In this document: piece by piece, positions 51,995-60,245 of the stretch
Layout: every line of letters begins with the position of its first letter
Position numbering within the stretch: the first letter of the stretch is position 1
Source of the DNA: Rhizobacter sp964253025
GTDB lineage: Bacteria; Pseudomonadota; Gammaproteobacteria; Burkholderiales; Burkholderiaceae_C
Direction of reading: 5' to 3'
Length of the DNA: 64,000 bases
NCBI RefSeq assembly: GCF_964253025.1
Contig: NZ_CAXUQC020000001.1
Coordinates: 3,906,001 to 3,970,000, forward strand
Notes under the pieces: generated by a model
Told to the model about the DNA's origin: nothing
Seen by the model: the letters and a program-made list of their open reading frames with translations, nothing else
Database searches by the model: none
Translations under genes and position numbers: made by a program

Positions 51995-53226
51995 AGAAGT
52001 GGCTCGTGGGCGGCTCGGTGCGCGACGCGCTGCTGGGTCGCCCCGTGAACGACCACGACTGGGTGGTCGTGGGTGCCTCGCCGCAGGAACTCCTCGACCT
52101 GGGCTACCTGCCGGTGGGCAAGGACTTCCCCGTGTTCCTGCATCCGCAGACGCACGAGGAGGTGGCCCTGGCCCGCACCGAGCGCAAGACGGCGCCGGGC
52201 TACCGCGGCTTCGCGGTCCACGCCCACCCTGACGTCACGCTCGAGGAAGACCTGCAGCGTCGTGACCTCACCATCAACGCGATGGCGCAGGCCGAAGACG
52301 GCACGATCGTCGACCCGTACAACGGCCGCCAGGACCTCGCCGATCGCGTGCTGCGCCATGTGTCGCCCGCGTTCGCCGAAGACCCCGTGCGCATCCTGCG
52401 CCTGGCCCGCTTCGCCGCGCGCTTCGACGGCTTCACGGTCGCGCCCGAGACCGAGGCCCTGATGGAAAGCATGGTCGCGGCCGGCGAGGTGGACGCGCTC
52501 GTGCCCGAGCGGGTGTGGCAGGAACTCGCGCGCGGCCTGATGGAAGACCGCCCCTCCCGCATGTTCGAGGTGCTGCGCGGCTGCGGCGCCCTGGCTCGCC
52601 TGCTGCCCGAGGTCGACTGCCTGTGGGGCGTTCCGCAACCCGAGGCCCACCACCCCGAGGTGGACACCGGGGTGCACCTGATGATGGTGCTCGATACGGC
52701 CGCCCGACTGGATGCGCCCCTCACCGTTCGCTTCGCCTGCCTGGGCCACGACCTCGGCAAGGGCACGACGCGTCCCGAGGAATGGCCGCGCCACATCGCC
52801 CACGAGGCGCGCAGCGTGCGCCTGGTGAAGCAGGTGTGCGAGCGGCTGCGCGTGCCCAACGAGTGCAGGGAGGTTGCCGAGACGGTGGCACGCGAGCACG
52901 GCAACGTGCACCGCAGCGAATCGCTCGACGCGGCCGCCGTGGTCCGCTTGCTCGAACGCTGCGACGCCTGGCGCCGCCCCGAGCGCTTCGCCGAGGTGCT
53001 GCTGGCCTGCGAGTGCGATGCCCGCGGCCGCCTCGGCCGGGAGGACGAACCGTATCCGCAGCGGCCCCGCCTGCTGAGTGCGTTGGCTGCAGCGCAGGCC
53101 GTCGATACCGCCAGCGTGGCGGAAGCGGCCATCGCCCAGGGCCGCCAGGGGCCGGCGATCGCCGACGCCATCCGCGCAGCCAGGGTGCAGGCGATCGCCC
53201 AGGCACTCGCCGGCCCTCCGGCTTGA
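51991..53226 (+). CDS. cca: CCA tRNA nucleotidyltransferase, bacterial type with HD domain
   Basis: 411 residues. Adds or repairs the 3' CCA of tRNA. The class II head has KKWLVGGSVRDALLGRPVND then HDWVVVG (D-x-D type), RRDLTINAMAQ, and RILRLARFAARF. The tail includes an HD phosphohydrolase domain: HPEVDTGVHLMMVLDTAARL, FACLGHDLGKGTT and HEARSVRLVKQVCERLRVPN, as in the long E. coli type. Overlaps the GST stop by four bases. Confidence 0.96.
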   Translation: MKKWLVGGSVRDALLGRPVNDHDWVVVGASPQELLDLGYLPVGKDFPVFLHPQTHEEVALARTERKTAPGYRGFAVHAHPDVTLEEDLQRRDLTINAMAQAEDGTIVDPYNGRQDLADRVLRHVSPAFAEDPVRILRLARFAARFDGFTVAPETEALMESMVAAGEVDALVPERVWQELARGLMEDRPSRMFEVLRGCGALARLLPEVDCLWGVPQPEAHHPEVDTGVHLMMVLDTAARLDAPLTVRFACLGHDLGKGTTRPEEWPRHIAHEARSVRLVKQVCERLRVPNECREVAETVAREHGNVHRSESLDAAAVVRLLERCDAWRRPERFAEVLLACECDARGRLGREDEPYPQRPRLLSALAAAQAVDTASVAEAAIAQGRQGPAIADAIRAARVQAIAQALAGPPA

Positions 53227-53313
53227 TGCTTTTCGCCGGGCCCGAACCCGGCCCGCACTGCGTCCGGCAGGGCAGCGATCGAAACCACACCCGTTGAACC
53301 GAGGCACCCCTTG

Positions 53314-53724
53314 ATGGACCGTACGCCTGCCCCGCCCGCCGCGGCGCCCGACGTGAACCGGGGCGACATCTTCTGGATCGCGCCCGACGAAACCCGGGGA
53401 TCGATTCCCGGCGCGCCGCACCCGCACGTCGTCGTCCAGGACGACGTCTTCAACCACTCGCGCATCGGGACCGTGGTCGTGTGCGCCCTGAGTTCCAACC
53501 TGCACAAGGCGACCGAGCCCGGCAACGTGCTGCTGACACCGGGCGAAGGCGGCCTCGCCCGGCAGAGCGTCGTGGTCGCCTCGCAGGTGTCGTGCGTCTA
53601 CAAGTGGCGCCTGGGCGAGCGCATCGGTGCGCTCGAACCCTCACGCGTGGACGAGGTCATCGCGGGCCTGCGCTTCTTGCAGGCCGCGTTCCACCGCCGC
53701 CCGGCGAACCACGGCCCGCCTTGA
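53314..53724 (+). CDS. MazF/PemK-like protein without antitoxin
   Basis: 136 residues from ATG 53314 (TTG 53311 also possible). The fold signature is clear: VNRGDIFWIAPDETRGSIPG, HPHVVVQDDVFNHSRIGTVV, CALSSNLHKATEPGNVLLTP, and SVVVASQVSCVYKWRLGERI. MazF proteins are mRNA endoribonucleases normally paired with a small upstream antitoxin; no such gene is here, since the upstream neighbour is cca with an 87-bp gap. It may be an orphan or a domesticated member. Confidence 0.87.
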   Translation: MDRTPAPPAAAPDVNRGDIFWIAPDETRGSIPGAPHPHVVVQDDVFNHSRIGTVVVCALSSNLHKATEPGNVLLTPGEGGLARQSVVVASQVSCVYKWRLGERIGALEPSRVDEVIAGLRFLQAAFHRRPANHGPP

Positions 53725-53743
53725 CTGCGAGTACCTCAGCACC

Positions 53744-53938
53744 TCAGAAGAGCTTGCCGATCAGCAGGATCGTGACGCAGATGAGCACGCTGCTGGCGAA
53801 GGGGAAGAAGAACTGGCGTCCGAAGAGGGTGAAGCGGATGTCGCCGGGCAGCCGCCCGAGGCCGATGCGTTCGAGCCAGCGGTGAAAGTTGCCGAACAAC
53901 AGCAGCACGATGAAGACGCCGATCAACCAGCGGATCAT
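53744..53938 (-). CDS. DUF2905 small membrane protein
   Basis: 64 residues from ATG 53938. Two membrane segments (MIRWLIGVFIVLLLFGNF and FPFASSVLICVTILLIGKLF) flank the family motif WLERIGLGRLPGDIRFTLFG. Function unknown. Ten bases after the stop of the methyltransferase gene, so likely its operon partner. Confidence 0.92.
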   Translation of the reverse strand: MIRWLIGVFIVLLLFGNFHRWLERIGLGRLPGDIRFTLFGRQFFFPFASSVLICVTILLIGKLF

Positions 53939-53948
53939 GGGCGGGCCT

Positions 53949-55064
53949 TCACAGTCGGTGTGACCGGTCGCCACGCGAGAAGCCGACCGGCCCCTGCGTG
54001 AAGGCGGCATCGCAGCCGCGGGCGAAGCCGATCACCTTGAACAGTTCGCCCATCTCATGCTCGTGCAGCAGCACCTGGACGGGCAGGTTCGTGCGCAGGT
54101 CACCGCCCTCCATCAACTCGAGCATGCCGCAGTTGAACAGGAAGTTGGCCTGCGAGGTGTAGCCCAGCACGTCGAGGCCCGCGTCCTGGCCGGCCAGCGC
54201 GATGCCGGTGAAGTTGACGTGAGCGGTGATGTCCTTCTGGCCCACGTCGGACAGGGGGTCGGGATCGGCCTGGTGGGCGCGGTGGCACATCAAGGTGCCG
54301 CCATGGCGCTGCGGGTGGTAGTACTCGGCCTCGGGGAAGCCGTAGTCGATGAAGAAGGCGGCGCCGCGCTCCAGGCGGTCAGCCAGCGTGGCGATGAAGG
54401 CCTCCGCCTGCGGATGGACCTCGGTCACCGTGCCGGGCACCCAGGGGCCGTCGGTGGGCGGGCGCTGGTCGCTGGGGCGGTCTGCCCAGGCGAAGCCCGT
54501 GCCATCCGGGGCGGCCACGACGCCGCGCTCATGCCATGCGACGCCATCGAAGTGAAGCAGCTGCACCGGCATGGCGTCGAGCACCTCGTTGCCCACGACC
54601 ACGCCGGCCAGCTGGTCCGGCAGGCGGTCCACCCACTGGACCGTCCCACCGAAGCGCGCGAGCCGCGCCTGCTGGCGCTCGCGCAGGCTGCCCGACAGGT
54701 CGACGATGGTGTAGCGCGTGACCGCGGCCCCGAGCGCATCGAGCAGCGATTCGGCCAGTGCGCCCGAGCCGGCGCCGAACTCCCACACCTCCGAGGTGCC
54801 GCTCGCTTGCAGGGCCTCTCCCAGCTGGCGCGCCAGGGCCCGCCCGAACAGCGGTGAGAGCTCCGGCGCCGTGACGAAGTCGCTGCCGGACTGGGGCAGT
54901 TGCCCGAACTTGCGGCTCGCGTTGGCGTAATAGCCGAGGCCGGGGGCGTAGAGCGCCATCGCCATGAACCGGTCGAAGGGCAGCCAGCCGCCATTGCGGG
55001 CGATGGCCTCGTGGATCAGGCGGGGAAGGGCCGCCGATACACTGACGGACTCATTGGGTTGCAT
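53949..55064 (-). CDS. MidA/NDUFAF7-like SAM-dependent methyltransferase
   Basis: 371 residues from ATG 55064. MALYAPGLGYYANASRKFGQ then SGSDFVTAPELSPLFGRALA is the DUF185 signature; VWEFGAGSGALAESLLDAL is the SAM loop, and GVVVGNEVLDAMPVQLL and FFIDYGFPEAEYYHPQRHGG then TLMCHRAH are the family blocks. The mitochondrial relative NDUFAF7 methylates an arginine of complex I; bacterial substrates are not known. Divergent from the folM-like gene with an 18-bp gap between starts. Confidence 0.93.
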   Translation of the reverse strand: MQPNESVSVSAALPRLIHEAIARNGGWLPFDRFMAMALYAPGLGYYANASRKFGQLPQSGSDFVTAPELSPLFGRALARQLGEALQASGTSEVWEFGAGSGALAESLLDALGAAVTRYTIVDLSGSLRERQQARLARFGGTVQWVDRLPDQLAGVVVGNEVLDAMPVQLLHFDGVAWHERGVVAAPDGTGFAWADRPSDQRPPTDGPWVPGTVTEVHPQAEAFIATLADRLERGAAFFIDYGFPEAEYYHPQRHGGTLMCHRAHQADPDPLSDVGQKDITAHVNFTGIALAGQDAGLDVLGYTSQANFLFNCGMLELMEGGDLRTNLPVQVLLHEHEMGELFKVIGFARGCDAAFTQGPVGFSRGDRSHRL

Positions 55065-55082
55065 CCCGCCATTGTAGGAACC

Positions 55083-55868
55083 ATGACCGATCGCCCTGTT
55101 GTGCTGGTCACCGGCAGCGCCCGCCGCCTGGGTCGTGCCATTGCCCTCGATCTGGCCGCCGCCGGCCACGATGTGGCCGTGCACTACCGCCATTCGCAGG
55201 CCGAGGCCGAGGACGCGGTGGCCGAACTCCGGGCGAGTGGCGCGCACGCGATGGCCTTTGCGGCCGACCTGGCCGACGAGCCGGCCTGCCGCGCCCTCGT
55301 GCCCCGAGTGGTGGCCCACTTCGGCCGCCTGGATGCCGTGGTCAACAATGCCTCCACCTTCGAGTACGACGACGCCCAGAGCTTTTCGCTCGCCGCGATG
55401 GACCTGCACTGGCGGGCCAACACCGCGCCGGCCGTGCTGCTGGCGCAAGCTTTGCACGCCCACGCCACGGCGGTGGGGCACACCGCCTGCGTGGTGAACC
55501 TGCTGGACCAGAAGTTGTGGAACCCGAATCCGGACTATTTCTCGTACACCCTGTCCAAGGCCGCCCTGCAGGCGGCCACGGTGATGCTGGCGCAGGCACT
55601 TGCGCCACAATTGCGGGTGTGCGGCGTGGCACCGGGTGTCACGCTGCCATCCGGGCCCATGACCGACGGTGAATTCGCCGCCGCCCACGCCCTGACCCCG
55701 CTGAAGCGCGCCTCGTTGCCGGCCGACATCGCCCGCACCGTGCGTTTTCTGATCGACTCCCCGGCCATCACCGGCACCACCCTCCTGGTGGACGGCGGCC
55801 AGCACCTGCAGCCGCAGGCGCGCGATGTGATGTTCCTCGCGCGCGACGCGGCACCGAAAGCCCCCTGA
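55083..55868 (+). CDS. SDR pteridine reductase, FolM-like
   Basis: 261 residues from ATG 55083. The dinucleotide site is LVTGSARRLGRAIALDL, with the S-A-R-R pattern of pteridine reductases in place of the usual G-A-S-S-G-I-G. NNASTFEYDDAQSF, NLLDQKLWNPNPDYFSYTLS then KAALQAAT hold the catalytic positions, and TTLLVDGGQHLQPQAR ends the fold. Placed just before folB, which supports a role in dihydrofolate or dihydromonapterin reduction. Confidence 0.9.
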   Translation: MTDRPVVLVTGSARRLGRAIALDLAAAGHDVAVHYRHSQAEAEDAVAELRASGAHAMAFAADLADEPACRALVPRVVAHFGRLDAVVNNASTFEYDDAQSFSLAAMDLHWRANTAPAVLLAQALHAHATAVGHTACVVNLLDQKLWNPNPDYFSYTLSKAALQAATVMLAQALAPQLRVCGVAPGVTLPSGPMTDGEFAAAHALTPLKRASLPADIARTVRFLIDSPAITGTTLLVDGGQHLQPQARDVMFLARDAAPKAP

Positions 55869-55901
55869 TGACCCGCTCGTCCCTCCGCCGGAGCCGCCTC
55901 C

Positions 55902-56300
55902 ATGCATAGCCTGCTCAGCCACCCGAGCCTGATGGATTGCCGGCGCCTCTTCCTGCGCAACTACGAGGTGTGGATCAACATCGGCGTGCACGACTTCGAG
56001 AAGCGCGGCGAGCAGCGCGTGCTGATCAACGTCGACCTCTACATCCCGCTGGCGCAGTCGACCCCGCGCAACGATGAGCTCGATGAGGTGGTGGACTACG
56101 ACTTCATGCGCCGCACCATCGGCGAGCGGGTCAAGCGCGGCCACATCCATCTGCAGGAAACTCTGTGCGACGAGGTGCTGGCCCTGATGCTGCAGCACCC
56201 CCGCGTCAAGGCCGCGCGCGTCTCCACCGAAAAGCCCGACGTCTACCCCGACTGCGACTCCGTCGGCTGCGAGGTGTTCGGCCTGAAGAAGGAAGCCTGA
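55902..56300 (+). CDS. folB: Dihydroneopterin aldolase
   Basis: 132 residues from ATG 55902, with GGAG about eleven bases upstream; ATG 55932 would give a 122-residue form nearer the usual size. RRLFLRNYEVWINIGVHDFE then KRGEQRVLINVDLYIPLA is the family start, with the catalytic Glu and the YDFMRRTI and ETLCDEVLALMLQHPRVKAA regions following. Makes 6-hydroxymethyl-dihydropterin in folate synthesis. Two bases separate it from ttcA. Confidence 0.94.
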   Translation: MHSLLSHPSLMDCRRLFLRNYEVWINIGVHDFEKRGEQRVLINVDLYIPLAQSTPRNDELDEVVDYDFMRRTIGERVKRGHIHLQETLCDEVLALMLQHPRVKAARVSTEKPDVYPDCDSVGCEVFGLKKEA

Positions 56301-56302
56301 CC

Positions 56303-57265
56303 ATGACCGCCGTCATCGACGCCCCCACCCCCTCTCCTTCCCACTCCCCCGCCTCCGGCCACGGCCCCGAAGGCGCGTCCGAGCGCACCCGCGCCGACTA
56401 CGAGATCAACAAGCTCTCCAAGCGCCTGCACCGCCTGGCAGGCCAGGCCATCGCCGACTTCAACATGATCGAGGAGGGCGACAAGGTCATGGTGTGCATG
56501 TCGGGCGGCAAGGACAGCTACGCCCTGCTCGACATCCTGCTCAACCTGCAGCAGCGCGCGCCCATCCGCTTCGAGCTGGTGGCGGTGAACCTCGACCAGA
56601 AACAGCCCGGTTTTCCGGAACACATCCTGCCGGAGTACCTGGCCTCGCGCGGCGTGCCGTTCCACATCGAGAACCAGGACACCTACTCGATCGTCAAGCG
56701 CGTCATTCCCGAAGGCAAGACGATGTGCAGCCTGTGCTCGCGGCTGCGGCGCGGCATCCTGTACCGCGTGGCCGGTGAGCTCGGCTGCACGAAGATCGCG
56801 CTCGGCCACCACCGCGACGACATTCTGCAGACGCTCTTCATGAACATGTTCTTCGGCGGCAAGCTCAAGGGCATGCCGGCCAAGCTCGTGAGCGACGACG
56901 GCCGCAACGTGGTCATCCGGCCGCTCGCCTACGTCGCCGAGACCGATCTGGAGCGCTGGGCAGTGCACCGCGCGTTCCCCATCATTCCGTGCTCGCTCTG
57001 CGGCAACCAGGAGAACCTGCAGCGGGTGCAGACCCGGCAGATGCTGCGCGACTGGGACAAGCGCTTCCCCGGCCGCGTGGACAACCTCTTCTCGGCGCTG
57101 GGCAACGTGGTGCCCTCGCACCTGATGGACCGGAACCTGTTCCCCTTCGCCACGCTCCAAGCGACAGGCGTGGCCGACCCTGACGGCGACCGCGCCTTCG
57201 ACGACGAAGAGATCTGCGCGCCGCCGGCCGTGCCGGCCACGGGCGTCATCACCCTGCAGCGCTGA
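56303..57265 (+). CDS. ttcA: tRNA 2-thiocytidine biosynthesis protein TtcA
   Basis: 320 residues. Thiolates cytidine 32 of tRNAs. The PP-loop is VMVCMSGGKDSYALLDILLN; the two CxxC pairs for the iron-sulfur cluster are MCSLCSRLRRG and PCSLCGNQENL. GHHRDDILQTLFMNMFFGGK is diagnostic. The N-terminal 30 residues are a Pro/Ser-rich extension. The neighbourhood folM-like, folB, ttcA is usual in Burkholderiales. Confidence 0.97.
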   Translation: MTAVIDAPTPSPSHSPASGHGPEGASERTRADYEINKLSKRLHRLAGQAIADFNMIEEGDKVMVCMSGGKDSYALLDILLNLQQRAPIRFELVAVNLDQKQPGFPEHILPEYLASRGVPFHIENQDTYSIVKRVIPEGKTMCSLCSRLRRGILYRVAGELGCTKIALGHHRDDILQTLFMNMFFGGKLKGMPAKLVSDDGRNVVIRPLAYVAETDLERWAVHRAFPIIPCSLCGNQENLQRVQTRQMLRDWDKRFPGRVDNLFSALGNVVPSHLMDRNLFPFATLQATGVADPDGDRAFDDEEICAPPAVPATGVITLQR

Positions 57266-57294
57266 ACCTGAACCTGGACCGGGAGCCGAACATC

Positions 57295-57885
57295 ATGTGG
57301 AAGACTGCCCTCGCGCTGGGCACGCTGGCCTTCGGGCTGGCGGGCTGCGCCGGCTTCAACACCGTCGAGAGCGATGTCTCGACCTACAGCAAATGGGCAC
57401 CTGCCCGCGCCGTGGGCACCTACGCCTTCGAGCGACTGCCTTCGCAGGAGGCGCGTGCCCGCGACCAGGAGCGCCTCGAAGGCATCGCCCGGCCGGCGCT
57501 GGAAGCCGCCGGCTTCAAGCCGGCGGCCGACCCCAAGGCCGCGGACGTCTCCGTGCAGATCGGTGCCCGCGCCAGCCGCGCCGAGCGCTCGCCCTACGAC
57601 GACCCGCTGTGGTGGCGCGGCGGGCTGTACTACTCGCGCTTCGGACGCCATTCGTTCTACGGGCCGCAGGTCATCTACCACTTCGACAGCCCGCGCTACG
57701 AGCGCGAGGTGGTGATGCTGATCCGCGATCGCACGTCCGGCGAGCCGCTCTACGAGGCGCGGGCCACGAATGACGGGAACACCCCGGGCGGCGAGGACCT
57801 GCTCGGCGCGATGTTCAAGGCGGCGATGAAGGACTTCCCGCACACCGGCGTGAACCCGCGCCGTGTCAGCGTTCCGCTGCCCTGA
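57295..57885 (+). CDS. DUF4136 lipoprotein
   Basis: 196 residues. MWKTALALGTLAFGLAGCAG has a clear lipobox (LAGC). TVESDVSTYSKWAPARAVGT and RPALEAAGFKPAADPKAADV fit DUF4136, as does the repeated WWRGGLYYSRFGRHSFYGP. Likely outer-membrane lipoprotein. Function unknown. 29 bp after ttcA and possibly its operon partner. Confidence 0.9.
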   Translation: MWKTALALGTLAFGLAGCAGFNTVESDVSTYSKWAPARAVGTYAFERLPSQEARARDQERLEGIARPALEAAGFKPAADPKAADVSVQIGARASRAERSPYDDPLWWRGGLYYSRFGRHSFYGPQVIYHFDSPRYEREVVMLIRDRTSGEPLYEARATNDGNTPGGEDLLGAMFKAAMKDFPHTGVNPRRVSVPLP

Positions 57886-57899
57886 CCGCTCGCTGCGTG

Positions 57900-57918
57900 C
57901 CGCCCGGGCCCCGGGCGG
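57900..57918. terminator. Hairpin between convergent lipoprotein genes
   Basis: CCGCCCGG (57900-57907) and CCGGGCGG (57911-57918) form a perfect 8-bp stem with a GCC loop between DUF4136 (forward) and DUF6279 (reverse). No T run. Confidence 0.6.
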
Positions 57919-57939
57919 ATCGTCCGCATGTCCGGCCCG

Positions 57940-58821
57940 TCAGCGGCTGGTCGACAAGGCCCGCAGATCGTCCTCCCAGCCCTTGAGCCGCTCGACCGCC
58001 CGCTGGCGCTGGGCCGGCGTCATGGCGTTGTGGACCTGCGCGCCCACCATGCAGTTGTAGCTGCGCAGGCGCGTGTCGTACTCGCGATACGCCTCACGGG
58101 GGGAGCGCTGCACATGCGCCACCAGGGCCCGCAGCGCCGCCTGAGCCTCACCGACGGTCGCCTGACGCGCCTTCAGGGTGCGCAAGGTGGCCAGCAGGTC
58201 CTGCTGGCGCTGCTGGCGCTCGGCCAGCCAGACCGCCGGGTCGAAGGGGGATGCGGCGACGAGGCGCGCAATGCGCTCGCGCTGCGCGTCGTCGATGTCC
58301 CCGTAGAGCGACTCGGTGCGGTCGACCGTCCGCTCCACCGCCGCTTCGAGGCGCTCGGCCGGGTCCGGCTGGAGGTAGTCGTCGCGGAACTTCGCGTTCA
58401 CCTTGTCGAACTTGTGCGCCATGTGCTTCAGCTGCCACGGGGCCAGCTGCAGCACCGACTCGGCCGCCATGGGCAGCGCCTGGTCCACCATGGGCTGGAT
58501 GCGGGCGGCGATCTCGTCTGACCAGCGGCATACCCCCTCCGGCGTGACCGGCTCGGGTGAGCGCAGCTGGGCCTGCGCACGCGACAGCAGGCCGGCGTAG
58601 TCGGGCAACTGGGTTCGGCGGTGCCAGTCGAAGAAGCGGCCCAGGTCGGCCCGCACCCGCTCGCTCTGCGGATCGGTGAAATCGGCATGGCCGTCGAGCC
58701 ACCAGTAGACGAGATCGGGAGCCTGACCATAGGCCAGGCGCAGCGCACCACACCCCGAAAGCAGGGTGGTGAAAAGCAGGAGCACGCCGATAATTGCGGT
58801 CTTCGAACAAGGATGCTGCAT
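57940..58821 (-). CDS. DUF6279-like lipoprotein
   Basis: 293 residues from ATG 58821, the only start that keeps the signal MQHPCSKTAIIGVLLLFTTL then LSGC lipobox. The mature part is mostly helical: LVYWWLDGHADFTDPQSERV, LGRFFDWHRRTQLPDYAGLL, and a final NAMTPAQRQRAVERLKGWED. That style matches DUF6279 proteins. Its start codon overlaps that of glmU on the opposite strand at CATG (58819-58822). Confidence 0.88.
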   Translation of the reverse strand: MQHPCSKTAIIGVLLLFTTLLSGCGALRLAYGQAPDLVYWWLDGHADFTDPQSERVRADLGRFFDWHRRTQLPDYAGLLSRAQAQLRSPEPVTPEGVCRWSDEIAARIQPMVDQALPMAAESVLQLAPWQLKHMAHKFDKVNAKFRDDYLQPDPAERLEAAVERTVDRTESLYGDIDDAQRERIARLVAASPFDPAVWLAERQQRQQDLLATLRTLKARQATVGEAQAALRALVAHVQRSPREAYREYDTRLRSYNCMVGAQVHNAMTPAQRQRAVERLKGWEDDLRALSTSR

Positions 58822-60199
58822 GGCGCTCGACATCGTGATCATGGCCGCGGGCAAGGGCACCCGCATGAAATCCAGCCTGCCGAAAGTGCTGCACAAGCTG
58901 GCCGGGCGGAGCCTATTGCAGCACGTCCTGGAAACCGCAGCATCGCTCGGGGCCGACCGCATCATCACGATCACCGGCCACGGCGCCGAGCAGGTCGAGG
59001 CGGCCGTCCAGGCGCCGCACCTGCAGTTCGTCCGCCAGATGCCCCAGCTGGGCACCGGCCACGCCGTCCAGCAGGCCGCGCCCTCGCTGCACGCCGACGG
59101 CACCACCCTCATCCTCAACGGCGACGTGCCGCTCATCCGTGCCGAGACCGCCCGCGCGCTGGTCGAGGCCTGCGGTGGCGAGCGCCTCGCCCTGCTGACC
59201 ATCGAACTGGCCGACGCCACCGGCTACGGCCGCATCGTGCGGGACGGCGAGGCGGTGCGCGCCATCGTCGAGCACAAGGACGCCACGCCGGCGCAGCGCG
59301 CGATCCGCGAGGTCTACACCGGCATGATGGCCGTGCCGACGGCACGCCTGCGCCAGTGGCTCGCGCAGCTGCGCTGCGACAACGCCCAGGGCGAGTACTA
59401 CCTGACCGACATCGTGGCCATGGCCGTGGCCGACGGCGTGCCGGTGGTGGCGGCCCAGCCGGCCGCGGAGGTGGAGGTGCTCGGCGTGAACAGCCCGGTG
59501 CAGCTCGCCGAACTCGAACGCCTGCACCAGCGCACGCTCGCCGTGCGCCACATGGATGCCGGCGTGCGCCTGGCCGACCCGGCGCGCTTCGACGTGCGCG
59601 GCACCCTCACCTGCGGCGCCGACGTCGAAATCGACGTCAACTGCGTCTTCGAGGGCGAGGTCACGCTCGCCGACAACGTGCGCATCGGCGCCAACTGCGT
59701 GATCCGCAACGCCCGCATCGGCGCCGGTACCGTGATCCATCCCTTCACCCACATCGATGGCGAGGCCCTCGGCGCCACCGTCGGCGAGCGGGCGCTGATC
59801 GGCCCCTTCGCCCGCCTGCGGCCCGGCGCCGAGCTGGGCGACGAAGTGCACATCGGCAACTTCGTCGAGGTGAAGAACTCGACGCTCGCGCGCGGCGCCA
59901 AGGCCAATCACCTCGCCTACCTGGGCGACGCCACGGTGGGCGAACGAGTCAACTATGGGGCCGGCAGCATCACCGCCAACTACGACGGCGCCAACAAGCA
60001 CCGCACCACCATCGGCGCAGACGTGCACGTGGGCAGCAACTGCGTGCTGGTCGCGCCCGTGACGTTGGGCAACGGGGCCACCATCGGGGGCGGCTCCACC
60101 ATCACGAAGGACGTGCCGGCCGGCAGCCTGGCCGTCGCGCGCGGCAAGCAGATGGTGCTCGACGGCTGGACCCGTCCGGTCAAGCAGAAGAAGGCCTGA
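58820..60199 (+). CDS. glmU: Bifunctional GlcN-1-P acetyltransferase / GlcNAc-1-P uridyltransferase
   Basis: 459 residues from ATG 58820 with AAGGA (58809-58813) six bases upstream. The N-terminal uridyltransferase has MAAGKGTRMKSSLPKVLHKL; the C-terminal half is a left-handed beta-helix of hexapeptide repeats ending in GPFARLRPGAELGDEVHIGN, FVEVKNSTLARGAKANHLAY and NYGAGSITANYDGANKHRT, the acetyltransferase site. Makes UDP-GlcNAc for peptidoglycan and LPS, downstream of GlmS. Divergent gene shares the CATG start. Confidence 0.97.
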   Translation: MALDIVIMAAGKGTRMKSSLPKVLHKLAGRSLLQHVLETAASLGADRIITITGHGAEQVEAAVQAPHLQFVRQMPQLGTGHAVQQAAPSLHADGTTLILNGDVPLIRAETARALVEACGGERLALLTIELADATGYGRIVRDGEAVRAIVEHKDATPAQRAIREVYTGMMAVPTARLRQWLAQLRCDNAQGEYYLTDIVAMAVADGVPVVAAQPAAEVEVLGVNSPVQLAELERLHQRTLAVRHMDAGVRLADPARFDVRGTLTCGADVEIDVNCVFEGEVTLADNVRIGANCVIRNARIGAGTVIHPFTHIDGEALGATVGERALIGPFARLRPGAELGDEVHIGNFVEVKNSTLARGAKANHLAYLGDATVGERVNYGAGSITANYDGANKHRTTIGADVHVGSNCVLVAPVTLGNGATIGGGSTITKDVPAGSLAVARGKQMVLDGWTRPVKQKKA

Positions 60200-60245
60200 G
60201 GCGCCGGACCGGGCCTGGGGCTCGGCGTCCCGCTCAGGCGCAGGC

